The notes under the pieces: model-generated
The model's database searches: none
What the model was told of the DNA's origin: nothing
Seen by the model: the letters and a program-made list of their open reading frames with translations, nothing else
Made by a program: the position numbers and the translations under genes
Assembly (NCBI RefSeq): GCF_016863635.1
Contig: NZ_BOPG01000027.1
Coordinates: forward strand, 124,001-188,000
Origin: Virgisporangium aurantiacum
Lineage (GTDB): Bacteria; Actinomycetota; Actinomycetes; Mycobacteriales; Micromonosporaceae
DNA length: 64,000 nt
Reading direction: 5' to 3'
Shown here: piece by piece, positions 50,645 through 59,270 of the stretch
Numbering within the stretch: the stretch's first letter is position 1
Layout: every line of letters begins with the position of its first letter

Positions 50645-52384
50645 TCAGGGGATCGGGGAGCACGGGACGCGGCTTTCGTCCGCCGGTCGGGCCGCGGGGA
50701 GGGTGATCGAGATCCGCACCCGGTTGTTGTTCTCGTCGGTCTCGGTGATGTTCGCGACCGGGTCGAGGGTGATCTCGACGAACAGGGTCTGCCCGAGCCA
50801 GGCCGGCTGGACGTCGAGCGTCGGCTGGATCAGCGCGCTCGGGCCCGCCATCCGCAACGGGAACCGGTCGGCGAACTCGCGCGCGGGAACGGAGCCCACC
50901 ACCGGTACCGACTCGATCGTGAACGTGTCCGGCACCGGTGCGCCGGCGGCCGAGCGCCAGTCGATCGTGACCGCGATGCGGACCAGCCATCGTTCGTCGA
51001 GCCGATGTTGGACGGTGCATCCACGTTCGTTGAACCGCACCGCCAGGTCGCCACCCCCCGACGGGCGTGTCGCCACCGGATCGACGGAGGCGAGATCCCC
51101 CGTGGGGTTCCCGCGGGAGGTGACGTACCACAGGCCCAGCACCAGGACGACAACGACGGCGGTCAGGACGAGGAGCCGCTGCCGCGTGATCACCGGTGGG
51201 CGCGAAACCGGCCGGACAACGTCCGGCCGCGGCAAGGTACCCGACGGCGGCGGTTCCGGCCAGTCCGGCTCCGGTTCCGGCCGGTGCGCCGGCGACGGCC
51301 GGACGTTGTCGGCGAGGCTGCCGTGGGCGACGGCCAGTTCGGGCTGGTCGACCACGACGGGAGCCCGGCCCAGCGCGGCATGCAGCAGCGACGCGACCAG
51401 CGGCAGCCGGCTCGACCCGCCCGCGAGCACCACCGCGGCCAGGTCGGCGGGGGCGAGCCCGGCATCCGCTACGACGGCCACGGCGAGGCGCACCGCGGGC
51501 ATCAACACGGGACGGGCGAGCGCGTCGAACTGCTCGCGGCCCAGGGGTACCTCGACGTCGAGCAGCGGCACGTAGACGAACGTCGACGCGGTGCGGGAGA
51601 GGTGTTCCTTGGCGCCGCGGACGGCGTCCCAGAGTTCGCGGTGGGCGCGCAGATCGGTCGCGGTCCGGGGGCTGCGCAGGCGTCCCCACGCGGGGTCGTC
51701 GGGCCGGAGGGTCGCCGCGAGCGACGCCACCACGGCCGCGTCGACGTCGAGACCGCCGACGCCGTCCATTCCCCGCGTCGCGACCACGTCGATACCGTCG
51801 GCGGTGCGCCGCACGACGGTGGCGTCACCGGTGCCGGCGCCGAGATCGACGATGAGGACCGGCCGCCCGACCGGAAGCGGGGACCGGTGCGCCCGGGCGT
51901 AGTGCGCGGCCGCCGCGACCGGTTCGGCGACGAAGATGGGAGCGCCACCGGCGCCGTCGAGGCGCAGGCCGGCGGTCCCGGCGGCGGCGGCCAGCACCGC
52001 CCGTCGCGGCGCCCCCCACGCCGCCGGGCACGTCATCACCACCCGGTCGGGCGGACCTCCGGCGACGAACGTCGCCTCGTCGCGCACGCGCCGCAGCACC
52101 ACGGCGATCAGTTCGGCCACCGGGATCTCGTCGGCGTCACCGAGCAGCACCGCGCCCTCGTCGACGCGCCGTTTCGGGTTGGGTTCCAGCCCGGCGGGCC
52201 GAGCCAGGGCCCGGTGGAGCGCGTCGCGGCCGGCCAGCCGCATCCCGTCGGCGACGAACACCGCCGACGGCAACTGCGGCACGCCGTCGAACATCAGCAC
52301 GTGTGCCGCCCCGTGCCGGTCGCGCAGCACGGCGGCGGTGTTCGACGTGCCGAAGTCGATGCCCAGGACAACCCCGTGGTCCAC
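50645..52384 (-). CDS. membrane-anchored Hsp70-like ATPase with extracytoplasmic CARDB-like tail
   Basis: 579 residues. Residues ~1-365 are an Hsp70/actin-type nucleotide-binding domain: GIDFGTSNTAAV (8-19), VDLGAGTGDATV (179-190) and LAGGSSRLPLV (320-330). The Hsp70 substrate-binding domain is absent; instead a proline-rich linker, one transmembrane helix (~404-421) and a ~155-residue outer domain with the CARDB-like signature ITETDENNNRVRISI follow. The ATPase should be cytoplasmic and the tail outside. GTG 52384 gives the canonical start; TAGCAT lies seven bases upstream (leaderless type). It is a diverged duplicate of the gene just upstream. Confidence 0.82.
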   Translation of the reverse strand: MDHGVVLGIDFGTSNTAAVLRDRHGAAHVLMFDGVPQLPSAVFVADGMRLAGRDALHRALARPAGLEPNPKRRVDEGAVLLGDADEIPVAELIAVVLRRVRDEATFVAGGPPDRVVMTCPAAWGAPRRAVLAAAAGTAGLRLDGAGGAPIFVAEPVAAAAHYARAHRSPLPVGRPVLIVDLGAGTGDATVVRRTADGIDVVATRGMDGVGGLDVDAAVVASLAATLRPDDPAWGRLRSPRTATDLRAHRELWDAVRGAKEHLSRTASTFVYVPLLDVEVPLGREQFDALARPVLMPAVRLAVAVVADAGLAPADLAAVVLAGGSSRLPLVASLLHAALGRAPVVVDQPELAVAHGSLADNVRPSPAHRPEPEPDWPEPPPSGTLPRPDVVRPVSRPPVITRQRLLVLTAVVVVLVLGLWYVTSRGNPTGDLASVDPVATRPSGGGDLAVRFNERGCTVQHRLDERWLVRIAVTIDWRSAAGAPVPDTFTIESVPVVGSVPAREFADRFPLRMAGPSALIQPTLDVQPAWLGQTLFVEITLDPVANITETDENNNRVRISITLPAARPADESRVPCSPIP

Positions 52385-52431
52385 GGCCGAGATGCTAGCG
52401 GCGTCGGTCCACCGGCGCCGTCCGTGCGGTG

Positions 52432-54270
52432 TCAGGCGGTGGCGCAGGGAACGGCCGTGGCGACGCCGCGCGGCGCATCGGCCGGCAGTTGCGCCGACAG
52501 CCGCAGCACGTTGTTGCTCTCGTCGGTCTCGGCCACCCGCCCGTCGACGTCGACGGTGACGACGATCGGAAGCGGCTTGCCGAGCCGGTCGGTCTCGGCG
52601 AGGACCCGGAAGTATCCTTCGTCGGACCGGTGGTTCCGTTGGTCCACCCAGATCTGCGTCGGCGGGGTGACGCGCATCGACACGTCGAAACGGTAGCCGT
52701 TCGCGTACGCGCGGCGCGGGTCGGCAATGCCGTCGTACGCGGCGACCATCCCGAACGGGATCGGCACCGCCGTGCCGGTCGGCGACCGCCATTCCACCCG
52801 CACCGGCACGTCCACCAACATCGGCGGGAACGGGTTCGGGCTGTCGGGGTCGTCGTTGTAGCGGAACAGTTCACACCCGTGCCCCGGTCGCACGTCGAGG
52901 GTCGCCACCAGATCACCGGCGCCCGGGCCGGCGGCCGACGTCGTGGTCGGCCGCAGGTACCCCCGGCCGTCGCCGGTCCCGGCGTACACGAGGGGAACCG
53001 CGAGCAGCGCGCACAGGACGAGCAGGATCGCGGCCACCCCGATCCGCGTCGTCCGCCGGCGCCACACCGGCGGCGGGACGGACGCGGCGGGCGCCGACTC
53101 CGGCCGGGGAACGGACGCGGCGGGCGCCGACCGGTCGGGCCCGACGGCCGCCGGCGCGGCATCGGGCCGGGACTCCGGTGGCCCCGGGTGGATCGTGTCG
53201 GACACGCTGCCGTAGGCCACCGCCAACTCCGGCTGTTCCACCGGAACCGGCGTCACGCCCAGCACGCGGTGCAGCGTCGAGGCCACGAGCGGAATCCGGC
53301 TCGAGCCACCGACCAGCGCCACCATCCCCAACTCCGCCGGCGTCACCCGGGCGCCGTGGAGGACCTCCCACACGAGTCGCACGGTGCGGTCGACCACCGG
53401 GGCGGCGAGCGCGTCGAACTGCTCGCGCCCGAGCGGTACCTCTTCCTCGATCAGCGGCACGTACACCACCGTCGACCCGGTGCGCGACAACTGCTCCTTG
53501 CCGCTGCGGACGGCGTTCCACAGGGCGAGTCGCGCCCGCACGTCGGCCGTCGTCCGCGGGCGGAGCAGACGATCCCAGGCCGGATCGCCGGGCCGCAGCG
53601 CGGTGGCGAGCGACGCGACGATCGCCGCGTCGACGTCGAGCCCGCCGGCATCGTCGAGGCCGCGGCTCGCCACCACCCCGATGCCGTCGGCGGTGCGCCG
53701 CACGAGGGACACGTCACAGGTGCCGGCGCCGAAATCGAAGATCAGTACGGGACGACCGATCGGCAGCCCGTCACCGCGGATGCTTCCCGCGTACGCCGCC
53801 GCCGCGACCGGTTCGTCCACAATGGACGGAGCCGGCAACCCGGCGAGCCGGGCGGCGGCCTCCACTGTGGACCGTCGGCGCCGGGCCCACGTGACCGGGC
53901 AGGTGACGACCACCGTGTCGATCGGGCCGCCGGCGACCCGCACCGCCTCGTCGCGCACCCGCCGCAGCACCACGGCGATCAGGTCGACGACGGCCACCTC
54001 GTCGTGACCGCCGCCGTCGGAGGAGCCGAACAGCACGGTGCCGTCGTCGATGCGGCGTTTCGGGTTGGGCTCGAGCCCGGCCGGCTGCGACGAGCCCCGG
54101 TGCACGGCGTCGCGCCCGGCCAGCCGGGTCTCGCCCGAGACGAACACCGCCGACGGCAGCTGCGGTGCCCCGTCGAACATGAGCACGCGCGCGGCCCCGG
54201 CAGGGTCGCGCAGCACCGCAACGGTGTTCGACGTTCCGAAGTCGATACCGAGCACGAACCCGCTATTCAT
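52432..54270 (-). CDS. membrane-anchored Hsp70-like ATPase with extracytoplasmic CARDB-like tail (paralogue)
   Basis: 612 residues with the same layout as its neighbour: NBD with GIDFGTSNTVAV (8-19), FDFGAGTCDVSL (178-189) and VGGSSRIPLV (320-329), an Ala/Pro/Ser linker (~365-400), TM helix (~410-430) and an outer domain ending VAETDESNNVLRLSA. Shared segments (VLMFDGxPQLPSAVFV, GLEPNPKRR, VPLGREQFDALA, DQPELAVA/EQPELAVA) show tandem duplication. ATG 54270 overlaps the end of the upstream flavoprotein gene by eight bases; TACTAT eight bases upstream could also give an internal leaderless start. Confidence 0.83.
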   Translation of the reverse strand: MNSGFVLGIDFGTSNTVAVLRDPAGAARVLMFDGAPQLPSAVFVSGETRLAGRDAVHRGSSQPAGLEPNPKRRIDDGTVLFGSSDGGGHDEVAVVDLIAVVLRRVRDEAVRVAGGPIDTVVVTCPVTWARRRRSTVEAAARLAGLPAPSIVDEPVAAAAYAGSIRGDGLPIGRPVLIFDFGAGTCDVSLVRRTADGIGVVASRGLDDAGGLDVDAAIVASLATALRPGDPAWDRLLRPRTTADVRARLALWNAVRSGKEQLSRTGSTVVYVPLIEEEVPLGREQFDALAAPVVDRTVRLVWEVLHGARVTPAELGMVALVGGSSRIPLVASTLHRVLGVTPVPVEQPELAVAYGSVSDTIHPGPPESRPDAAPAAVGPDRSAPAASVPRPESAPAASVPPPVWRRRTTRIGVAAILLVLCALLAVPLVYAGTGDGRGYLRPTTTSAAGPGAGDLVATLDVRPGHGCELFRYNDDPDSPNPFPPMLVDVPVRVEWRSPTGTAVPIPFGMVAAYDGIADPRRAYANGYRFDVSMRVTPPTQIWVDQRNHRSDEGYFRVLAETDRLGKPLPIVVTVDVDGRVAETDESNNVLRLSAQLPADAPRGVATAVPCATA

Positions 54271-55816
54271 CGCGGCCGATAGTACGACGATCGTCGATCA
54301 GGACGCCGGGGTTGAGGACTCCGGCCGGGTCCAGGGCCGCCTTCGCCGCGCACAGCGCGGCGTGGAACGGTGCGGGGCGTTCGGTGTCGTACCAGCGGCG
54401 GTGGTCGCGGCCGACGGCGTGGTGATGGGTGACGGTGCCGCCGTGGGCCGCGATGGCGTCGTTGACCGCCGTCTTGACCTCGTCCCAGCGGCTCACCTCG
54501 GCGCCGCGGGGAGCCGGCGCGAGGATGGTGAAGTACGGCGCGGGACCGTCGGGGTACACGTGCGTCAGGCGGTAGCTGACCGACGTGGAGTCGCGCGGAC
54601 CGGCGGCGTCGACCACCGCCTGGTGCAGGTCGTCGAACCGGTCCCAGGTGCACGCCGTCTCGACGGTCTCCACCATGACGCCGAGCCGCACCAGCGCGTC
54701 GCGGACGTAGGGCGCGCGCAGGAAGGAATCCCGCCAGGTGCCGCCGGTGTCACCGGTCGTCGCTTCCGGGGTGCCGCGGTGCGCGCGGCTGATGTCGACC
54801 GCGTGGCCGAGGAGCGGGTCGACCGGAATGTCGGCGCTTTCGAACCCGAGCAGCAGGCGCGCGCCGCCGTCGGTCACGCCGGCCTGTATCGCCGCCTCGA
54901 GCGGGTCGAGCAGCCGGCAGTTGGCCGGTTGCAGCCCGGACTGGACGATCGCGCGGGCGGCGGCGCGGCCGTCGGCGTCGTTTTCGAAGCGGATCGCGGC
55001 CGCGGCGGTGAAGCGCGGGCGACGCCGGACCCGCAGCCAGGCCGCGGTGATCACGCCGAGGATGCCTTCGGATCCGAGGAACAGCCGGTCCGGCGCGGGC
55101 CCGGCACCGCTCGCCGGCACGCGTGGCGTCTCGTTGATCCCGATCGGGGTGACGACCCGTAGCGCCTGGACCAGGTCGTCGATGTGGGTCGGGCCGGTGG
55201 CGAAGTGGCCGCCGGCGCGGGTGGCGACCCAGCCACCGACGGTGGAGAACTCGAAGCTCTGCGGGAAGTGGCGCAGGGTCAGGCCGTGCGGTCTGAGGTC
55301 CGCTTCCACCGCGGGGCCGAAGGTTCCGGCACCGATCCGTGCCGTGTGGTTGACCGTGTCGACGTCGCTGACGCCGGCGAGGCGGCTCAGGTCCAGGGAC
55401 AGCCACGGGCCGGCACCGCGGTACTCGACGCCGCCGACGACGGACGAGCCGCCGCCGTACGGTACGACGGCGACTCCGGTGTCGCCGGCCCAGTCGAGCA
55501 GCGCGGCGACGGCGGCGTCGGTGTCGGGCCGGGCGACCAGGTCGGGTGGGTGGTCGACGCGGCCGGCCAACGCCCGGACGACGTCGCGGTACGCCTTGCC
55601 GTAGGCATGCGCCGCCCGGTCGTGGTCGGTGTCGGTGACGAGGGAGGACAGCGCCGCCGGGGGACGGATCCGGGCCGGCGGCAGCGGCGGAACGTCGGGC
55701 ACCGGTGTCACGGCACCGTCGAGCGGCAGGAGCAGGCCCACCCGCTCGCCCAGGGCCCGGATCTCCTCGTCGCCGAGCGCCCGGTCGACCCGGCCCCAGC
55801 CCCACCACGACCGCAC
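54263..55816 (-). CDS. FAD-linked oxidase, alkyldihydroxyacetonephosphate-synthase-like
   Basis: Flavoprotein of the VAO/PCMH fold, about 517 residues. The N-terminus RSWWGWGRVDRALGDEEIRALGERVGL is AGPS-like. FAD-binding blocks are VVPYGGGSSVVGG (residues ~117-129), PQSFEFSTVGGWVATRAGGH (~185-204) and LGSEGILGVITAAWLRVRR (~246-264); HHHAVGRDH near 470 is the active-site histidine motif and DPAGVLNPGVLI closes the protein. I favour GTG 55816, six bases after TATGGT; GTG 55822 is also in frame. It could make an ether lipid precursor or oxidise a 2-hydroxyacid. First gene of the Hsp70 operon. Confidence 0.8.
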   Translation of the reverse strand: MRSWWGWGRVDRALGDEEIRALGERVGLLLPLDGAVTPVPDVPPLPPARIRPPAALSSLVTDTDHDRAAHAYGKAYRDVVRALAGRVDHPPDLVARPDTDAAVAALLDWAGDTGVAVVPYGGGSSVVGGVEYRGAGPWLSLDLSRLAGVSDVDTVNHTARIGAGTFGPAVEADLRPHGLTLRHFPQSFEFSTVGGWVATRAGGHFATGPTHIDDLVQALRVVTPIGINETPRVPASGAGPAPDRLFLGSEGILGVITAAWLRVRRRPRFTAAAAIRFENDADGRAAARAIVQSGLQPANCRLLDPLEAAIQAGVTDGGARLLLGFESADIPVDPLLGHAVDISRAHRGTPEATTGDTGGTWRDSFLRAPYVRDALVRLGVMVETVETACTWDRFDDLHQAVVDAAGPRDSTSVSYRLTHVYPDGPAPYFTILAPAPRGAEVSRWDEVKTAVNDAIAAHGGTVTHHHAVGRDHRRWYDTERPAPFHAALCAAKAALDPAGVLNPGVLIDDRRTIGRDE

Positions 55817-55852
55817 CGGCACACCATAGCGGCGTCTCCGCCGGCCCGCTGA

Positions 55853-56530
55853 TCAGTCGAGGCCGCGTTTGCCCGGTGCCCAGAACGGTTTGACGATCAC
55901 CGCGGTGCGGGGCCAGCCGCGTTCGGCGGTCAGGTGACGGCGGACCGCCTGGCAGTCGCGTGCCTCACCCGCGACGTAGGCGACACCGGGTTCGGCGGGC
56001 AGGCACAGGTCGCGGAGTGCGGCGACGATGTGGTCGGGCCCGCTCCGGCGGATCCATCGCACCGCGCCGGGGCGGGGGAGCGGCGGACGGTCGTGCGGGT
56101 CGTCGGTGTCGATGATCCCGTGGGCGCGGGTGTCCGGGGGCAGGGCCCGCAGCATCGCGTCGAACGCCGCGCAGGCCGTCTCGTCGCCCACGAACAGGTG
56201 GTACGGGGCGGGCTCGCGGAGCACGAGACGACCCTGCGGACGGGTGAACGTCACGGTGTTCCCGGCGCGGACCCGCCGCGACCAGCGGACGCCCGGACCG
56301 TTTCCGGGATGGTCGAGCACGCACAGGTCCAGGTGCTCGCCGTCGACGTAGTCCCGCACCGAATACGTGCGCAGGGAAAGTGCGTCGACCCGCACCCGGA
56401 TGTGCTGACCCGGCAGCCAGTCGAGACCGCGCAGCGACTCCCCGGCGATCCGGATGCGACGCATCCGCGGCGTGACGGTCTCGACGTCGGTGACCGTCGC
56501 GCGGAGCAGGAACCGGTCCAGCAGATTCAT
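55853..56530 (-). CDS. siderophore-interacting protein (FAD/NAD ferric reductase)
   Basis: Ferric-siderophore reductase-like flavoprotein of 225 residues: FAD-binding domain with LRTYSVRDYVDGEHLDLCVLDHPGNGPGVRWSRRVRAGNTVTF and the C-terminal SIP domain with HLFVGDETACAAFDAMLRALP, VAGEARDCQAVRRHL and the terminal VIVKPFWAPGKRG. It is shorter than many family members but contains both domains. ATG 56530 begins MNLLDRFLLRATV. It is divergent from the small MerR gene, with only 28 bases between the starts, so that regulator may once have controlled it. Confidence 0.85.
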   Translation of the reverse strand: MNLLDRFLLRATVTDVETVTPRMRRIRIAGESLRGLDWLPGQHIRVRVDALSLRTYSVRDYVDGEHLDLCVLDHPGNGPGVRWSRRVRAGNTVTFTRPQGRLVLREPAPYHLFVGDETACAAFDAMLRALPPDTRAHGIIDTDDPHDRPPLPRPGAVRWIRRSGPDHIVAALRDLCLPAEPGVAYVAGEARDCQAVRRHLTAERGWPRTAVIVKPFWAPGKRGLD

Positions 56531-56558
56531 GCCGCCCACTGTGTGGGTTAATGTGCAC

Positions 56559-56765
56559 ATGAAGTCAAGCGGGACGGTGACCATCGGGGAGCTGGCACAC
56601 CGGTTCGGGCTCGCCACCCACGTGCTGCGGCACTGGGAAACCATGGGCCTGCTGACGCCCGACCGCGACGGTGCCGGCCAACGCCGCTACGGCCGGGCCG
56701 ACCTGACCCGCGTCGCGCTGATCCTGATCGCCGCCCGCATCCCACCCCCGCCACCCCGGCCGTAG
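56559..56765 (+). pseudogene. truncated MerR-family regulator
   Basis: 68-residue frame holding only a MerR winged-helix head: VTIGELAHRFGLATHVLRHWETMGLLTPDRDGAGQRRYGRADLTRVALILIAARI. The family normally continues with a coiled coil and effector region, but here the frame runs into PPPPPRP and stops ten bases before the convergent acetamidase gene ends. A 3' deletion at this junction is the simplest reading. Start ATG 56559 has no clear ribosome site; TAATGT lies just upstream. It may still bind DNA weakly, or be dead. Confidence 0.6.
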
Positions 56766-56774
56766 GCACCCGGT

Positions 56775-57785
56775 CTATCGGCGACGGTATGCCGTGGCCG
56801 CGGCGCGCAACCGGTCGTGCACTCCCTCGTATGCCGTCGCCCCGCCCAGGTACCGCTTGTCGACCCGGGCAACCATCGTGTAGTTCGGGTCGCAGACGTT
56901 TCCGACCGGGGCCTCGCCGGCCTGGCTCACCAACTGGTACGCGTCGAGCGTGTCGAGGCCGACCAGGTCGGCGGTCCAGGTGACGAGGTCGTGCTGACTG
57001 ATGCGGTACGCGTCCTCGAGGGGACGCGCGGATCCGGTGGACATCAGCGCGGTGTCGGACTCGATCCGCGGCCACGGGGTCGCCGCGCCCTTGACGACGT
57101 CGACGATGACCGTGGTGTTCATCGCCGCCTCGACACCGGTGCCGCAGACCTCGCCGTGGCCCTGCCGGCAGTGCCCGTCGCCCAGGGCGAACAGGGCGCC
57201 CGGCACGTTGACCCCGAAGTACGCGGTGACGCCGGCCCGCAATTCCGGGGTGTCCATGTTGCCGCCGTGCGCGTCGGGTGTGATGGTCATCCGGGCCTCG
57301 AACGCCGCCGGTGCCACGCCGGCCGTGCCGTGCATGGGATCCAGGGGAAGGTCCACCGTGTAGTCCCCGCGCCGGGCCCGGTACCGCACCACACCGGCCG
57401 CACTGTCCACGTCGTACAGCCACACCACCTCCTCGAGCGCCGGCTGCAGGGTCGCCGTGGTGTGGGTGCCGGTCAGCGCGCCGAAGTGCGGGAACGTCGT
57501 CGACACGGCCCAGTCGCGGGCCGGCTCGATCGACACGAAGTGCACGGCGAGCGTGTCGCCGGGTTCGGCACCGTCCACATGGAACGGTCCGGTGACCGGG
57601 TTGAGGTACGGAAACTCGCACACGACCGAGGCCAGGTCGTCGACGCCGCGGACGCGGCCGCCGAAGCAGTCCTCTGTGTACAGTTCGAGCACCGTGCCCG
57701 GCTTCACCCGGCGTACCGGCTCCCGCCCGCCGAACGTGTACGCCAGCTCGTCGGGTTCCGGGTGGTAGCGCAGGATCTCGGTCAC
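56775..57785 (-). CDS. acetamidase/formamidase family protein
   Basis: FmdA/AmdA-family amidase of 336 residues: VKPGTVLELYTEDCFGG, NPVTGPFHVDGAEPGDTLAVHFVSIEP, GGNMDTPELRAGVTAYFGVNVPGALFALGDGHCRQGHGEVCGTGVEAAM cover the metal-binding core with its conserved Asp, His and Glu. It hydrolyses short amides to the acid and ammonia. GTG 57785 follows GGAGGAGAC and overlaps the permease stop (GTGA), so uptake and hydrolysis are co-expressed. Confidence 0.87.
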   Translation of the reverse strand: MTEILRYHPEPDELAYTFGGREPVRRVKPGTVLELYTEDCFGGRVRGVDDLASVVCEFPYLNPVTGPFHVDGAEPGDTLAVHFVSIEPARDWAVSTTFPHFGALTGTHTTATLQPALEEVVWLYDVDSAAGVVRYRARRGDYTVDLPLDPMHGTAGVAPAAFEARMTITPDAHGGNMDTPELRAGVTAYFGVNVPGALFALGDGHCRQGHGEVCGTGVEAAMNTTVIVDVVKGAATPWPRIESDTALMSTGSARPLEDAYRISQHDLVTWTADLVGLDTLDAYQLVSQAGEAPVGNVCDPNYTMVARVDKRYLGGATAYEGVHDRLRAAATAYRRR

Positions 57786-59173
57786 CGGGTCTCCTCCACC
57801 GATTCGGTCAGCGCGGCCAGGTGCGGCCGGCGTCCGGTGGCGTACAGGACGGCCAGGATGACCACCCCGACGCCGAGCCACACGAAGCCGAGGCGCTGGG
57901 CGGCGACATCCGCGTTGATCACCACGAAGGCCAGGATCGCGAAGCCGATCGCGGGGTACGCGACGTGGCGCAGCCAGTCGCGGCTGCCGCCCCGGACCAC
58001 GTAGTGCACGACGACCGAGACGTGCAGGGCCAGGAACGCGGTCATCGCGCCGAAGTTGACCAGCGAGGAGAGCAGCGTGATGCCGTCGTCGCGGGCGGCC
58101 ATCCACAGGCCGAGGCCGAGCGACACGACCGCGACCAGGAAAGTGGCGTTCGCGGGCACCTTGTGCCGCGGGTCGATCCGGGCCAGGAAGCTCGGCAGTT
58201 GCCGGTCCCGCGCCATGGCGTACAGCAGCCGCGAGGTGGCGGCCTGGGCGACCAGCGAGTTGGCGAAGCCCCACGCGATCGCGGTGGCCAGGGCGGTCAG
58301 CTTGGACAGCCAGGCCCCACCGGCGACGTCGGCGGCGTCGTAGAACGCCGTGCCCTCCGGGTCGCCGTTGTCGATCAGCCCCTGCGGATCGGGCACCAGC
58401 AGGGCGGCCACCCACGTCTGCACGATGAACAGCACGCCGGCCAGCAGCAGCGCGACGACCATCGCCCGGCCGATGCGGCGGGCGTCGACCCGGCTCTCCT
58501 CGGCCAGCATCGAGATGCCGTCGAAGCCGAGGAACGACAGCACGGCGATCGACACCGCACCGAAGATCAGCGACCACGAGAACGTGTCGCTGTTGTACAG
58601 CGCGTCCAGCCCTCCGCCGGTCCCCTTGCCCTGTGCCAGCGCGACCAGCCCGATCACCAGGAAGATCGCCAGCACGATCAGTTCGGCGACGATCATCACC
58701 TGGGTGACCCGGACCGTCATCTTGATCCCGAAGTAGTTGACCACCGTGTTCAGCACGACGAACAGGGTCAGGTACAGCCAGACCGGCAGCGCCGACCACA
58801 GCGAGTGCATCGCGACGGCCGCGACGAGGTACAGCAGCCCGGGGACGAGCACGTAGTCGAGCAAAATCACCCAGCCGGCGAGGAAGCCCACCGGCGGCGC
58901 GATGCCCCGCCCGGCGTAGCTGTACACCGAGCCGGCCATCGGAAAGGCGCGCACCATCTGCGCGTACGACAGGGCGGTGAACATCATCGCCACCATGCCG
59001 ATGGCGTACGCGAGGGCGACCATCCCGCCGGAGCCCTGGAAGACGCTGCCGAAGATGCCGAAGGGTGCGATCGGCACCATGAAGATCAGGCCGTAGATCA
59101 GCAGGTCACTGAAGCTGAGCGACCGGCTGAGCTCCTGCCGGTACCCGAACTGATCCAACTGTGGGTCGTCCAT
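57782..59173 (-). CDS. APC-family amino acid/amide permease
   Basis: Amino acid-polyamine-organocation permease of 463 residues, about 12 transmembrane segments. TM1 region PIAPFGIFGSVFQGSGGMVALAYAIGMVAMMFTALSYAQM and FLGFDGISMLAEES in the middle are typical. ATG 59173 follows GGGAGGAG. Translational coupling to the acetamidase implies import of an amide or amino acid amide. The next gene upstream is the binding-protein-fold sensor, same strand, 97 bases away. Confidence 0.86.
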   Translation of the reverse strand: MDDPQLDQFGYRQELSRSLSFSDLLIYGLIFMVPIAPFGIFGSVFQGSGGMVALAYAIGMVAMMFTALSYAQMVRAFPMAGSVYSYAGRGIAPPVGFLAGWVILLDYVLVPGLLYLVAAVAMHSLWSALPVWLYLTLFVVLNTVVNYFGIKMTVRVTQVMIVAELIVLAIFLVIGLVALAQGKGTGGGLDALYNSDTFSWSLIFGAVSIAVLSFLGFDGISMLAEESRVDARRIGRAMVVALLLAGVLFIVQTWVAALLVPDPQGLIDNGDPEGTAFYDAADVAGGAWLSKLTALATAIAWGFANSLVAQAATSRLLYAMARDRQLPSFLARIDPRHKVPANATFLVAVVSLGLGLWMAARDDGITLLSSLVNFGAMTAFLALHVSVVVHYVVRGGSRDWLRHVAYPAIGFAILAFVVINADVAAQRLGFVWLGVGVVILAVLYATGRRPHLAALTESVEETR

Positions 59174-59270
59174 GGCGCGACTCCTCCCGGGAGATCACCG
59201 TTGACCGCACCATAACCAATAAGCTTGAAAAGGAAAAGATTTCGTTTGCAAGTATTAGAAGGCGGTGACG

